NCBI GenBank assembly: GCA_002077045.2
Contig: KZ111171.1
Span: forward strand, 221,816-285,815
DNA length: 64,000 bases
Direction: 5' to 3'
Origin: Rachicladosporium sp. CCFEE 5018
Taxonomy: Eukaryota > Ascomycota > Dothideomycetes > Cladosporiales > Cladosporiaceae
In this document: positions 54,340 to 62,589 of the stretch, piece after piece
Layout: each line of letters opens with the position of its first letter
How positions within the stretch are numbered: position 1 is the stretch's first letter
Program-made: the position numbers and the translations under genes
The notes under the pieces: generated by a model
What the model was told of the DNA's origin: nothing
The model's input: the letters and a program-made list of their open reading frames with translations, nothing else
The model's database searches: none

Positions 54340-55037
54340 ATGAATGGTGAGATAACAGGCTCGGGGGCAGCCGTTGACCCACATCAGGGACCACGGAGAA
54401 GGTGAGAGGGTGCTGCTCTCAAGTGCCACGACATCAAACTGACAGGTACAGCACGTACAACGACCCGACCTTTTCGGACGTGACTCTCCAGATCGTGGAG
54501 ACTGGCGACTTCGTGTACGCCCACAAAGTCATTCTGGCGCAGTGCGGGCTATTTCTCCAGTGGATGACGAGCCCTCCCATGGTGAGGTGTGTAGCGCTCT
54601 CCACTTACTTGTTTCGCGTCACTGACTATGGAGCAGACGAACAATGTGCTCATGCTAGACAACGAGTGTGGCAGTCCTCTAGCCCTACAAGCTCTGATGC
54701 ATTTCATCTACGACAATCGCTACGAAACAAAGACAGGAGACACCACAATGTCCTCAGACTGGTCAGACTTCAGCAACCATGCCGAAGTCTACACTTTCGC
54801 CACGCAGAAGGGCCTTGTAGAGCTACAAGATGCTGTCGTAGCGCGCATGACCGCCTGGAACAGGCCATGGGTTCCCATGCCTAACTTTGCCCGGGCGCTG
54901 AGACTTATCTGGACCTCACCACTTCAAGATGACGATCTACTACAGCCACGCCTCACGCTGCTTTGCCTACGGAACTTGAAAGATCTCGCTACGTTTCCCG
55001 CGTTCCGTCAAGTCATGGAGGACACCCCTTTCGGAGC
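54340..55037 (+). CDS. BTB/POZ domain protein 4, cut by assembly gap
   Basis: Exon 1 (MNGEITGSGAAVDPHQGPRR) joins the BTB core YSTYNDPTFSDVTLQIVETG, DFVYAHKVILAQCGLFLQWM, and after a second intron NNVLMLDNECGSPLALQALM with HFIYDNRYE and EVYTFATQKGLVELQDAVVA. Helical sequence continues (WNRPWVPMPNFARALRLIWT, RNLKDLATFPAFRQVMEDTP) until the run of N at 55038. The BTB fold is complete; the C-terminus is lost in the gap. It is a different BTB subtype (S-D-V-T-L start, Tyr-Ala-His-Lys) from the three clustered copies at 24-26.6 kb. Confidence 0.75.
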
Positions 55038-55137
55038 NNNNNNNNNNNNNNNNNNNNNNNNNNNNNNNNNNNNNNNNNNNNNNNNNNNNNNNNNNNNNNN
55101 NNNNNNNNNNNNNNNNNNNNNNNNNNNNNNNNNNNNN
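55038..55137. other. assembly gap of 100 N
   Basis: Exactly 100 unknown bases, the usual placeholder for a gap of unknown size. It separates a BTB gene from the last part of SLU7. The coding sequence missing on both sides shows that the real gap is much larger than 100 bases, or that the join is wrong. Confidence 0.98.
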
Positions 55138-55675
55138 GGACGCGATTGCGGTGAACCCGCTGAAGGATGCGCAAGTCACGGAGAGCGAGCGGTACGTGGA
55201 GTATGATGAGCGGGGGAAGATCAAGGGCGCGCCTGCCCTGGCGGAGAAGAGCATGTACCCTGAGGATGTCTTTATCAATAACCACACATCAGTCTGGGGT
55301 AGCTGGTGGAGAGACTTCAAGTGGGGATATGCATGTTGTCACAGCGTGATCAAGAACTCGTTCTGCACGGGTGCTGAGGGCATTACGGCCGCTGAGGAAG
55401 CTGAGCGGTTTAGCAAGGGTATTGATCTGCCTACTGCAGATGAATCGGCCATCGTGCCGAGGGAGATCGCATGGAAGGAAGAGGAGAGCGAGGAGAGGCA
55501 TGTGCCGAATGGTGTCGATGCGCCGGAGAAGAGCAGCATGGACGAGAGTCGACGGCGACTCGAGGAGCTCAAGGGCGGTGTCAGCGAAGCAGAGATGGAG
55601 AAGTACAGGCGAGAAAAGATAGCGAAGAACGACCCAATGGCGAACATGCTTGGGAAGGATGAGCTGCTGAGCTGA
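55138..55675 (+). CDS. SLU7: pre-mRNA-splicing factor Slu7, C-terminal part only
   Basis: About 178 residues in frame from the gap edge to TGA at 55673-55675. The conserved Slu7 C-terminal block is plain: RYVEYDERGKIKGAPALAEK, SMYPEDVFINNHTSVWGSWW, RDFKWGYACCHSVIKNSFCT, and the terminal YRREKIAKNDPMANMLGKDE. Slu7 family proteins are roughly 400-500 residues and carry a CCHC zinc knuckle in the N-terminal third; that part must lie in the gap. Slu7 acts in 3' splice-site selection during the second splicing step. Apparent fusion to the BTB frame across the Ns is an artefact. Confidence 0.88.
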
Positions 55676-55989
55676 GTGTGCAGAGCAAATACCCAGCAGT
55701 TGCACTACAGATCGCATGCACCGCAAACAATTCGAACATTTCAGCCGTCCGTGAACGATCTCACGATTCGTTCATGTTGTACTGTAGGTGCAGTAATGTA
55801 CTTTTGTATTTCATCCTCCAGATTATATCCCGACCTGGAAGCTCGGACCATCAAAGCTGCGATCCACGACATCATGGATACTTGACGACTAAACGCACTC
55901 CATCGAGATGCCTGGCATTCAGCGAAAGACACTCAACCATTGTGGAATTCTAGGAAGGTATCTGAAATAACGATTATCGTACGCCCGCT
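55676..55989. other. spacer, no gene seen
   Basis: SLU7 3' flank and promoter of the next gene. Confidence 0.5.
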
Positions 55990-56379
55990 ATGCCACCAAC
56001 TATGACCGTCACTCGACTTGCTGTCTGGCCTGGGAAGCTACCGTTCTACACACGTGCTACAAAATCGATAATGACGAACGGAAGGTCTTTCTACTCAGGC
56101 CCTCGCCTACATCGCAAAATCGACGACTCCTCCTGGGCGTCCGCGGCCCATAAGCCCTCCATGGGCGGCGCGTCATTCGCTCATCTGATCTCGGAGCTAT
56201 CTGCTACGAAGCCTGGGATGGAGGCTATGCGTCAGCAGGGCGAGACGATGGACGAAGGTGATCGTGCGAGGGCGAGGACAGTTGCAGTCTGGGTCGTGGG
56301 GCTACCTATTGTGTTTGGGGCTGGGGTTGTGGGGTGGACATTCGGACGAGACTTCCTTGGAGATCGTGAGGGAGAGTGA
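55990..56379 (+). CDS. small single-pass membrane protein, probably mitochondrial
   Basis: 129 residues. The N-terminus is basic and hydroxylated with no acidic residues for over 40 positions (MPPTMTVTRLAVWPGKLPFY ... RSFYSGPRLHRK), as in mitochondrial presequences. One transmembrane helix lies near the C-terminus (TVAVWVVGLPIVFGAGVVGW), followed by a short charged tail (RDFLGDREGE). No family is recognised. Small single-span proteins like this are common among respiratory or assembly factors, but no function can be given. Confidence 0.55.
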   Translation: MPPTMTVTRLAVWPGKLPFYTRATKSIMTNGRSFYSGPRLHRKIDDSSWASAAHKPSMGGASFAHLISELSATKPGMEAMRQQGETMDEGDRARARTVAVWVVGLPIVFGAGVVGWTFGRDFLGDREGE

Positions 56380-56726
56380 GCGAGACAGGGGGTGGCAAAC
56401 GGCTCAAAGCTCTAATACTTCCAGGCCTCTACGGCTGTGCGTGCCTATGGACCAGATTATGGATTCACATGGTCCTAAGAGGTGCTGTAAGCTCCCCTGC
56501 AGATGCATCTTGGCATTTCGAAACATCCCGCCACAGCTAGGTGGAAGCTCCGCATATCACCCTCAGAGCGATGTCACTACATTGATCGATTATTCACGAC
56601 TACTATACACACCACTGTAGCCTCGCCCACAGTACTGATATACGGTTTCGACCTGCTGCAGCAGCCTGCTAAGACGCTGCCTCCCGTGTGACAACATGCG
56701 GGCCAGGGCAGCAGTGTTAGGAATTC
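56380..56726. other. spacer, no gene seen
   Basis: No recognisable feature. Confidence 0.5.
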
Positions 56727-57768
56727 ATGGAGTCGGCCAAAGCAAAACATGGTCACTCAGTCGGTACTATTGATGCATCAGGAAACTCCAATGTCCACGC
56801 AGGCGACTCCATACAGCATACCGAGCAGTCGATTGGACGAGATAATTACGATTACATCTCGAGTTTCAGTCAGGTGAACCGTAAGTATGCTAGCCTCCTA
56901 GTTCAGCATGCTACTCAAGACATGGTGCCTAACCTCGCTCGATATCGGCGGCTGACCGTCTTGTAAAGACTATAACATTCAGCTTGGACAATTTCGGCCT
57001 CCGACGCCAGGCGTGTCTGGTACACTGTTCCCGCCTGCCCCACCACCTCGATCTGGCTCAGCGCCGCCGATTCAAGACAACTCTGATAAGACCATATCCA
57101 CGAGGCAGCAGCTAGGCAGTTCTGCGCCCGGCGATCTCGTGGACCCGAAGGCAAGACCCGCCCGCTCTGCCCTATCGTCATCTGCTGGCCCAAGTTTTGC
57201 TTCCAAAGCAATAGATTGGGACGCCCTCGGCCGCGATGAGCTCATTCTCCAAATCATCAAAGGAAGCCGAAGTCTCCTTATTGGGTCACTCTTTACGCCA
57301 GGGGAACTCAAGCGAATCCTCACCGCACACAGAACCCCGGTCCTCCGACGCGAAGCCGAAGCAATTTATCTTGCTTGTCAATGCATCGAAGCCCTAGATC
57401 TGCAAGCAATGGACCTTGGCCCACAATTGTTTTCACCACCCTGTATGCCCGATCCGGTGGAATCCTACTGGTCAGCAGGCGAACAACAAACGAGCTTTGC
57501 CGATTCTCATACGTACACACGCGCCAGCGAGTCAACGACATTCACTGCATGGACTGGGTCATTTGAAGACGTGGTGTCGAATATGACGACGATAGTGGTC
57601 AAGTCCATGGAATCCAAGCTCGCTACAACCATGGCGCGAGACGAGCCACTAGATCCATGGCAGGCACTGGAATTGCAGCGCATGATGCAGGAGCTTTCTC
57701 GCGCACAGCAGGCGATGTCTGCGCAGTATCTCGCTGCCTATAAGGACGCGACGAATAATATTAAGTAG
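56727..57768 (+). CDS. uncharacterised protein with Gly/Asn/His-rich N-terminal motif
   Basis: Two exons (56727-56880 and 56969-57768) join at QVNHYNIQLGQFRPPTPG, giving about 317 residues. The N-terminus GHSVGTIDASGNSNVHAGDS followed by IQHTEQSIGRDNYD resembles short Gly/Asn-rich beta-arch motifs found in some fungal NACHT and Helo-like proteins. A Pro-rich linker and a mostly helical C-terminal part follow (AIDWDALGRDELILQIIKGS, FTPGELKRILTAHRTPVLRR, QALELQRMMQELSRAQQAMS). No NACHT, HET or Helo domain is visible. Function unknown. Confidence 0.6.
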
Positions 57769-58113
57769 GTACTTCTGATAAGGAAGTGACTTGACGCTGC
57801 GGATCTCTCGAGCGATGGCGCGCAAGCAGTGACCTCCCACTCCGGCTGCTATGCACATGAGTCTGGTCTTTCACATCGTCTTGTCGGAGGCTGTCATGGC
57901 ACATATCTTTAGTCGCAAGGGAGGTATGATATCCCCGATACCTGATAACCCAGGCCCAGCTATATCGCCAAAAGACGAACTCACAAATGCACTCTACAAA
58001 TACCCTCCACAAAATACCATCCCATACCGATCACAACGAACCCACAAACACACGCCCTCGAGTCGGACCCCTCCTTGGCCCCGCCCCCCTCTTCCAAGCC
58101 CCTACCTCATCCT
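57769..58113. other. convergent spacer
   Basis: 3' flanks of the plus-strand unknown gene and minus-strand ASH1. C/T-rich on the plus strand toward the right. No separate gene. Confidence 0.45.
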
Positions 58114-60750
58114 TTACCCTACCTTCCCAAACTTCAACGTACTCTGCTTCAATCCCTTCCCCTCCCCACTCCCTCCCACCTTACCCTTCCCTTTCACACC
58201 CCCAGCACCCAAGCCCCTTCCCACAGCTCCAGCAACACCCCTCAACACCTCCCCAAATTTCCTCCGCTTCTTCGCCGGCTCCTCGTCTACAGCCAGCACG
58301 TCGTCTTCGTTCAGACTCACGAGGCTCGTGGCCGAGGAAGCAAGTAGAGGCGCGACTTGATCCGCTTTGGAGATGGCTTCGGCGATGGAGGGAGCGGTGG
58401 TGGGGCGAGAGGTGGTGGTGGTGGTGGTGGTGGTGGAGGGTAGCGCTTCGGTGAATTTGGAGGTGCCGGTGCTGAGGGTGGAGTGGGTGCGTTTGTGGGT
58501 TGGGCGGAAGGTGGAGGGCTCGGAGTTGGGCTCAGGAGCAGTGGCGATAGTAGGCTCTGGGGCTGCTGTCGTTGTCAAGTCCTTTGGCTCGGTCGCAGTA
58601 TCGGCGATAGGTGCGCTCTCTTCGACTGCTCCATGGTTCGCTGGCTCGGAAGCCACGACGGGCGAAGCGATCGAGGCGGCCTCCTCCTTCACAGCATCAT
58701 CCGCACCAGCAGCAACATCACCCACAGCCTCCTTGACACTAAACTCCACAACAGTCTTCGTAGTTCTCCTCCTCTTCGCCTGCTTCACCTCCACCACCTC
58801 CGCCGTCCTCTTAAGCGGCACTCCGCTTCTCCTCGCCTCCAGCCTCGCAGCCCTCACACTCCCTTTCTCCCTCTCCGCCTTCGCCTCAAGCTCCTTCTTA
58901 AGATCATCCTTGATATCCCCCAACGTCACCCAACCTCTCCACCCAGCTTTCTTCCCACCCTCAGCCTTGGCCTTCGCAGCCTCTCTCGCCTTCTTCTCGG
59001 CCTCAGCCTGCACTTTCGCGAGCCTCTCAGCCTCCTCTTTCTGCCACTTCTTCAGCTCATCTTTGCTCAGTCTCGCGCACAGAAAGCCACGACAACTCGG
59101 TGCGCCGCAGTAGCAGCGTTGCCTCGTCTGCCCGAAATTGTCAAAGTTATAGTCGTACGTCAGCTCCTCCCCCGTCTTTACGCCGTTCTCCCCAGCAAAC
59201 ACGCCCATCCTCGGCGTCCCAGCAACAAGACACATCCTCACCTCGCAATTCGGCTCACAGCTATGGTTGACGAAACGAGCCATACTACCTTTCGTGCCGT
59301 CAATCACTAGACCGCCGTCCAATTCCATGAGATAGCAGTTATCCTTGCCGTTATACACCTCATGCATACGCCGCTGACACTCGCCTTCGGAGATGATCTC
59401 ACCGGTATACTCCATGACAATGTCGCCCGGGGTGAAAGCACGACAAGCTCTTACGCCGAATCCGCGGTTGCCAGTAGCGAGGACTTCGACGCCGACGTCG
59501 TAGGCGCCTTTCTTCTCGAGGCGCTTGCCCAGCTCTGCGAAGGCGCGATTACCGCAGTCTTCGGCGGAGAGTAGGCAGTTCTCTTCGGAGCATTCGTACT
59601 GCATACTGCGGTTTAGACACCATTCGCCGCAGCCGTGGCTTTCGCCTTCAGCTGGTGACTCGCAACCGCAGAGAGAGCGAGGTAGGGCTTTCGCTTGAGC
59701 GCGGCGTTTCCAGATGTCCTTTGCGTCACCAATCAAGCGGTTCTTGTTGACTTGCGTCCAGTCGCGGGGTTTCTGGTGGTACTTCGTAACACTCGGTGCG
59801 AAGACATCGAAGGGAATGACAAAGTCGCGCTGTTTGGTCATGTAGTCGAACATGGGCAGAGGCAGAAATGGTAGCTTTGATGTCGTAGGGGCCGGAGCAT
59901 CGGACATCGCTGAGCTGGGTCGTTTCTTCGAGAGCTTCCTGCTGGCGCCTGACTGCGTGGACTCCGGATTGGCAGTCTGCCCAACGTACAGCCCCTCTTT
60001 CTGCCACTTCTTCCCCTGCTTCCCTGTCGTAGTCTTGATCACCGACAGCGGCTGCACCACAACCGGCGGTGCCTCCTCCTTGACAGTCTCCTTCTTCGCC
60101 TTCTTGCTCGGCCTCTCTAGCTCCTCCTCCAAGGCATTCAAGTCAATCTCGTCCAGCACACCCCTCGGTCCCATCTCCAGCTCCTTGAGCAACTTCGTCT
60201 TCTTGACAGTCACTTCCTCCAGCTTCCTCTTCCCTGCCTTCACGACATCCCGCGATCGCTCGCCAAGCACAGAGCTCACCTTCCCAGCCACGCTCTTGAC
60301 GCGATCTTTGACGCTCTGCTGCCTGGAGACGGGCCGGGGTGGGAGATCCGCAGGGATGGATTCGGAGATCAAGCTCTTCTTGGCTGCAGCCTTGGGCTTC
60401 GTGCTGGGCTCGCGCTCCGAGTCATCCACAAGCGTCCGACCTGTAAGTCCGCTGACGCTTCGCCGTTTCGCTGCCTGCCCTGCATCCTCCTCCTGCTGCT
60501 GATCAGAGAGGGTCTTGAGGTTGTAGTTCACGCTCGATCTCGCTCGTTTCGCGCGTCCACTAGGACCAGCCTCGTCCTTGCCCGACGCGATACTACTCGC
60601 GTCGCCCAAGCTAGTAGGCGGCGTCGAGGCTGCAGGAGCATCGGACGCGTTATCGTCGTCGATAGCGCCGCCAGCGACTTGTATGTTTGAGAGGGCCGAG
60701 GAAGACGTAGTCGACGACTCACGCGTCGTTGGATCGAGGGCACGCGTCAT
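58114..60750 (-). CDS. ash-1: ASH1-type histone H3K36 methyltransferase
   Basis: About 878 residues from MTRALDPTTRESS (ATG 60748-60750; upstream 58 codons lack family likeness). Lys-rich disordered N-terminus, then the fungal ASH1 pre-domain (FDVFAPSVTKYHQKPRDWTQ, VNKNRLIGDAKDIWKRR), the AWS zinc region (LCGCESPAEGESHGCGEWCL, NRSMQYECSEENC), the SET domain (GNRGFGVRACRAFTPGDIVM, EYTGEIISEGECQRRM, MARFVNHSCEPNCEVRMCLV, GEELTYDYNFDNFGQ) with NHSCEPN and the catalytic Tyr, and post-SET cysteines CYCGAPSCRGFL. In Neurospora ASH-1 methylates H3K36 at poorly transcribed genes. A coiled Ala/Lys-rich tail and an octathreonine tract (microsatellite) end the protein. Confidence 0.9.
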   Translation of the reverse strand: MTRALDPTTRESSTTSSSALSNIQVAGGAIDDDNASDAPAASTPPTSLGDASSIASGKDEAGPSGRAKRARSSVNYNLKTLSDQQQEEDAGQAAKRRSVSGLTGRTLVDDSEREPSTKPKAAAKKSLISESIPADLPPRPVSRQQSVKDRVKSVAGKVSSVLGERSRDVVKAGKRKLEEVTVKKTKLLKELEMGPRGVLDEIDLNALEEELERPSKKAKKETVKEEAPPVVVQPLSVIKTTTGKQGKKWQKEGLYVGQTANPESTQSGASRKLSKKRPSSAMSDAPAPTTSKLPFLPLPMFDYMTKQRDFVIPFDVFAPSVTKYHQKPRDWTQVNKNRLIGDAKDIWKRRAQAKALPRSLCGCESPAEGESHGCGEWCLNRSMQYECSEENCLLSAEDCGNRAFAELGKRLEKKGAYDVGVEVLATGNRGFGVRACRAFTPGDIVMEYTGEIISEGECQRRMHEVYNGKDNCYLMELDGGLVIDGTKGSMARFVNHSCEPNCEVRMCLVAGTPRMGVFAGENGVKTGEELTYDYNFDNFGQTRQRCYCGAPSCRGFLCARLSKDELKKWQKEEAERLAKVQAEAEKKAREAAKAKAEGGKKAGWRGWVTLGDIKDDLKKELEAKAEREKGSVRAARLEARRSGVPLKRTAEVVEVKQAKRRRTTKTVVEFSVKEAVGDVAAGADDAVKEEAASIASPVVASEPANHGAVEESAPIADTATEPKDLTTTAAPEPTIATAPEPNSEPSTFRPTHKRTHSTLSTGTSKFTEALPSTTTTTTTTSRPTTAPSIAEAISKADQVAPLLASSATSLVSLNEDDVLAVDEEPAKKRRKFGEVLRGVAGAVGRGLGAGGVKGKGKVGGSGEGKGLKQSTLKFGKVG
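58411..58436 (+). repeat. (GGT)n microsatellite inside ASH1
   Basis: Eight or more GGT triplets in a row on the plus strand encode consecutive threonines in the C-terminal region of the minus-strand ASH1 gene. Likely length-variable between strains. Confidence 0.85.
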
Positions 60751-61507
60751 CGTTGTTGAATATCGTTGGGACAGCTTGCGGTGTCGGTGTAGGGAAGCAA
60801 TGGCGGTAAGCCCGCTAAGCAAGACGCGTAAAGTGCCACGCTGAGAGGGAAGAGAGCGAGTAAATGGCGGAAGCGAGAGGGTCACAATGGACGCGGTGCA
60901 TGCGTGATCAGCCCGCACATTCACTAAGCAACAAGGATATCAAATTCGAAGCGAGATGTGAAGTGTGTAGAACGAATTGGTGTTGTGTATATGGGAAGCT
61001 CGTGATGGTGAAGTGGGAGGCAGGCAGCCTGCGGGTGGGTCCTCCAATCACCACATACTTGACATGCATATTGCGGGTGCAAACATTCCGCACACAACAC
61101 TTGGAAGATTGCACGGCTGTAGTAGAGAGTGCTTTTTTGGCTCGAAGCTTTCGAGGCATAAGCTAGCCCCTTGCAAGGCGTTGCGGTCGACAGTAAAGAC
61201 GCTGTTTAGGATCAGCTGACTCTCGGCCACAATGCCAGCCTGTCGCATTAGCCTCGCAATCTGTGGAGAGTGCAGCTGATACAGATGTCGGAGTAGCAAA
61301 AGTGAGCGTCAAGAAGCAATGCGTGGCCAAGCGTGCGGGTCAACTGTTGTGCGTGGCTACGTGAGGTAGCTGTCGAGGCCCGGATTGTAGTGCGAGAAGA
61401 ATTCAGAGGGATCGGGCAGAAGATGGTAGACCGTGATCAATTGGCAGATCTCGTTGCTGTAAACAGACTGTACACGCTCCCTTCGAATACCAACCAAGTG
61501 CCCCCGC
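60751..61507. other. spacer ASH1 promoter to mitochondrial-protein 3' end
   Basis: The first 170 bases could extend the ASH1 frame upstream but without similarity. No other gene is seen. Confidence 0.45.
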
Positions 61508-62268
61508 CTAGTAGCCCTCCTTGCCCCACTTGTTGTACTTCTCGTGCAGTGACTGCATATCGCGGTCAGTGTTTGTCCCGAAATGTTGGCTAGTCTGATG
61601 CAGCCTCCGATCGCCGCAGGTATCGAGGAGAAAGGAGTGATGATCTTCAACATGCAACCTCCCCTCCTTCCTTGCAAGCTCAGAGGCCAGTCCGATCCCT
61701 CACCCGCGTCCCCTCCCCGTCTCGCCCACCGTCTCCTACCCCCCTGTCTCCAAACAAGCACTAAGAATGACAGCACTCACCTTCGGCAAATTCACGTTCG
61801 GAATGATAACCTCGTTCAACGCACTGGGCGCCTCCTTCCTCCGGCTTGTATCTCCATGAGGATGATACTCATACCTCGCACTACCCCCGGTCTTCCACGG
61901 CTCCGTACCCTCAGCCTTGTGCACCGAAGCTTCACTGGAGGAGGATGTCGGGTTGGAGCTGAAGTGCCAGCCGGCGAGGCCGAAAGCGCCGGACATGATG
62001 GCTAGCAGGATGTAGAGTTCGGGGTCGCGTTTGGCTCCTGGTGGCGGGTGTCAGTACGTATTGTCGAAGCACTTACTCCAGGGTATGGCTGCGTCGGGTG
62101 GATATGCCGGAGGGGTAACTCACCCTTCGAGAGGACCTTTCGCTCTGCTTTGCGCGTGCCGGCCGCTTCTTCTGGTGTGGCCGATGGGGCGCTTGATACT
62201 GGGCGGCGGATGGTGCGTGCTGGTGTGCGGATGGCCGTGAAGGCTGCGCGGCGGGCGATGGCTGACAT
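61508..62268 (-). CDS. small mitochondrial inner-membrane-type protein
   Basis: Three exons give about 150 residues: an Arg-rich presequence (MSAIARRAAFTAIRTPARTI), then AKRDPELYILLAIMSGAFGL with AGWHFSSNPT, a single transmembrane helix, then a hydrophilic part (PWKTGGSARYEYHPHGDTSR, APSALNEVIIPNVNLPK), and the last short exon SLHEKYNKWGKEGY ending at TAG 61508-61510 after an intron of about 230 bases. I recall similar proteins being widespread in filamentous fungi, annotated as hypothetical. Location in the mitochondrial membrane is inferred from presequence plus helix. It is divergent from ERF2. Confidence 0.7.
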
Positions 62269-62589
62269 GATTGCGGTGTCTGTGTGTATACGTGAGTACT
62301 TGTATACGCGAGTACTTGAACGGCGAGCTCCCAATGATGAGGTGAACGGCATCGAGCTGCTTGGTGACGGGCTAGGTAAGGGCCGGCACTTGCCGCATCC
62401 CGCTGTAGACGAGGGGAAGGAACGACTGCACCCCTGATCCACCCTGCTTATGTGAAGCACATTCATAGCCCGCCATTGACATATTGATCGCATTGGCGAA
62501 GTTCTGTGTCGCATGATGTATACTAGCATGCAACAATGACCCAGATATCCCCGCGACCAGCGCAAGATTTCCAACGGTAGCACAACCCA
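62269..62589. promoter_or_regulatory. divergent promoter of mitochondrial protein and ERF2
   Basis: 321 bases between two opposite start codons. No specific motif identified by eye. Confidence 0.5.

Noticed and set aside
54628..55206. Single frame spanning the N gap (BTB joined to Slu7)
   Set aside because: The Ns are of unknown length and the Slu7 N-terminal half is missing, so the fusion is not real.
58367..59310. Long plus-strand frames of 248 and 275 codons
   Set aside because: They are antisense shadows of ASH1, caused by its Ala/Lys/Ser-rich composition.
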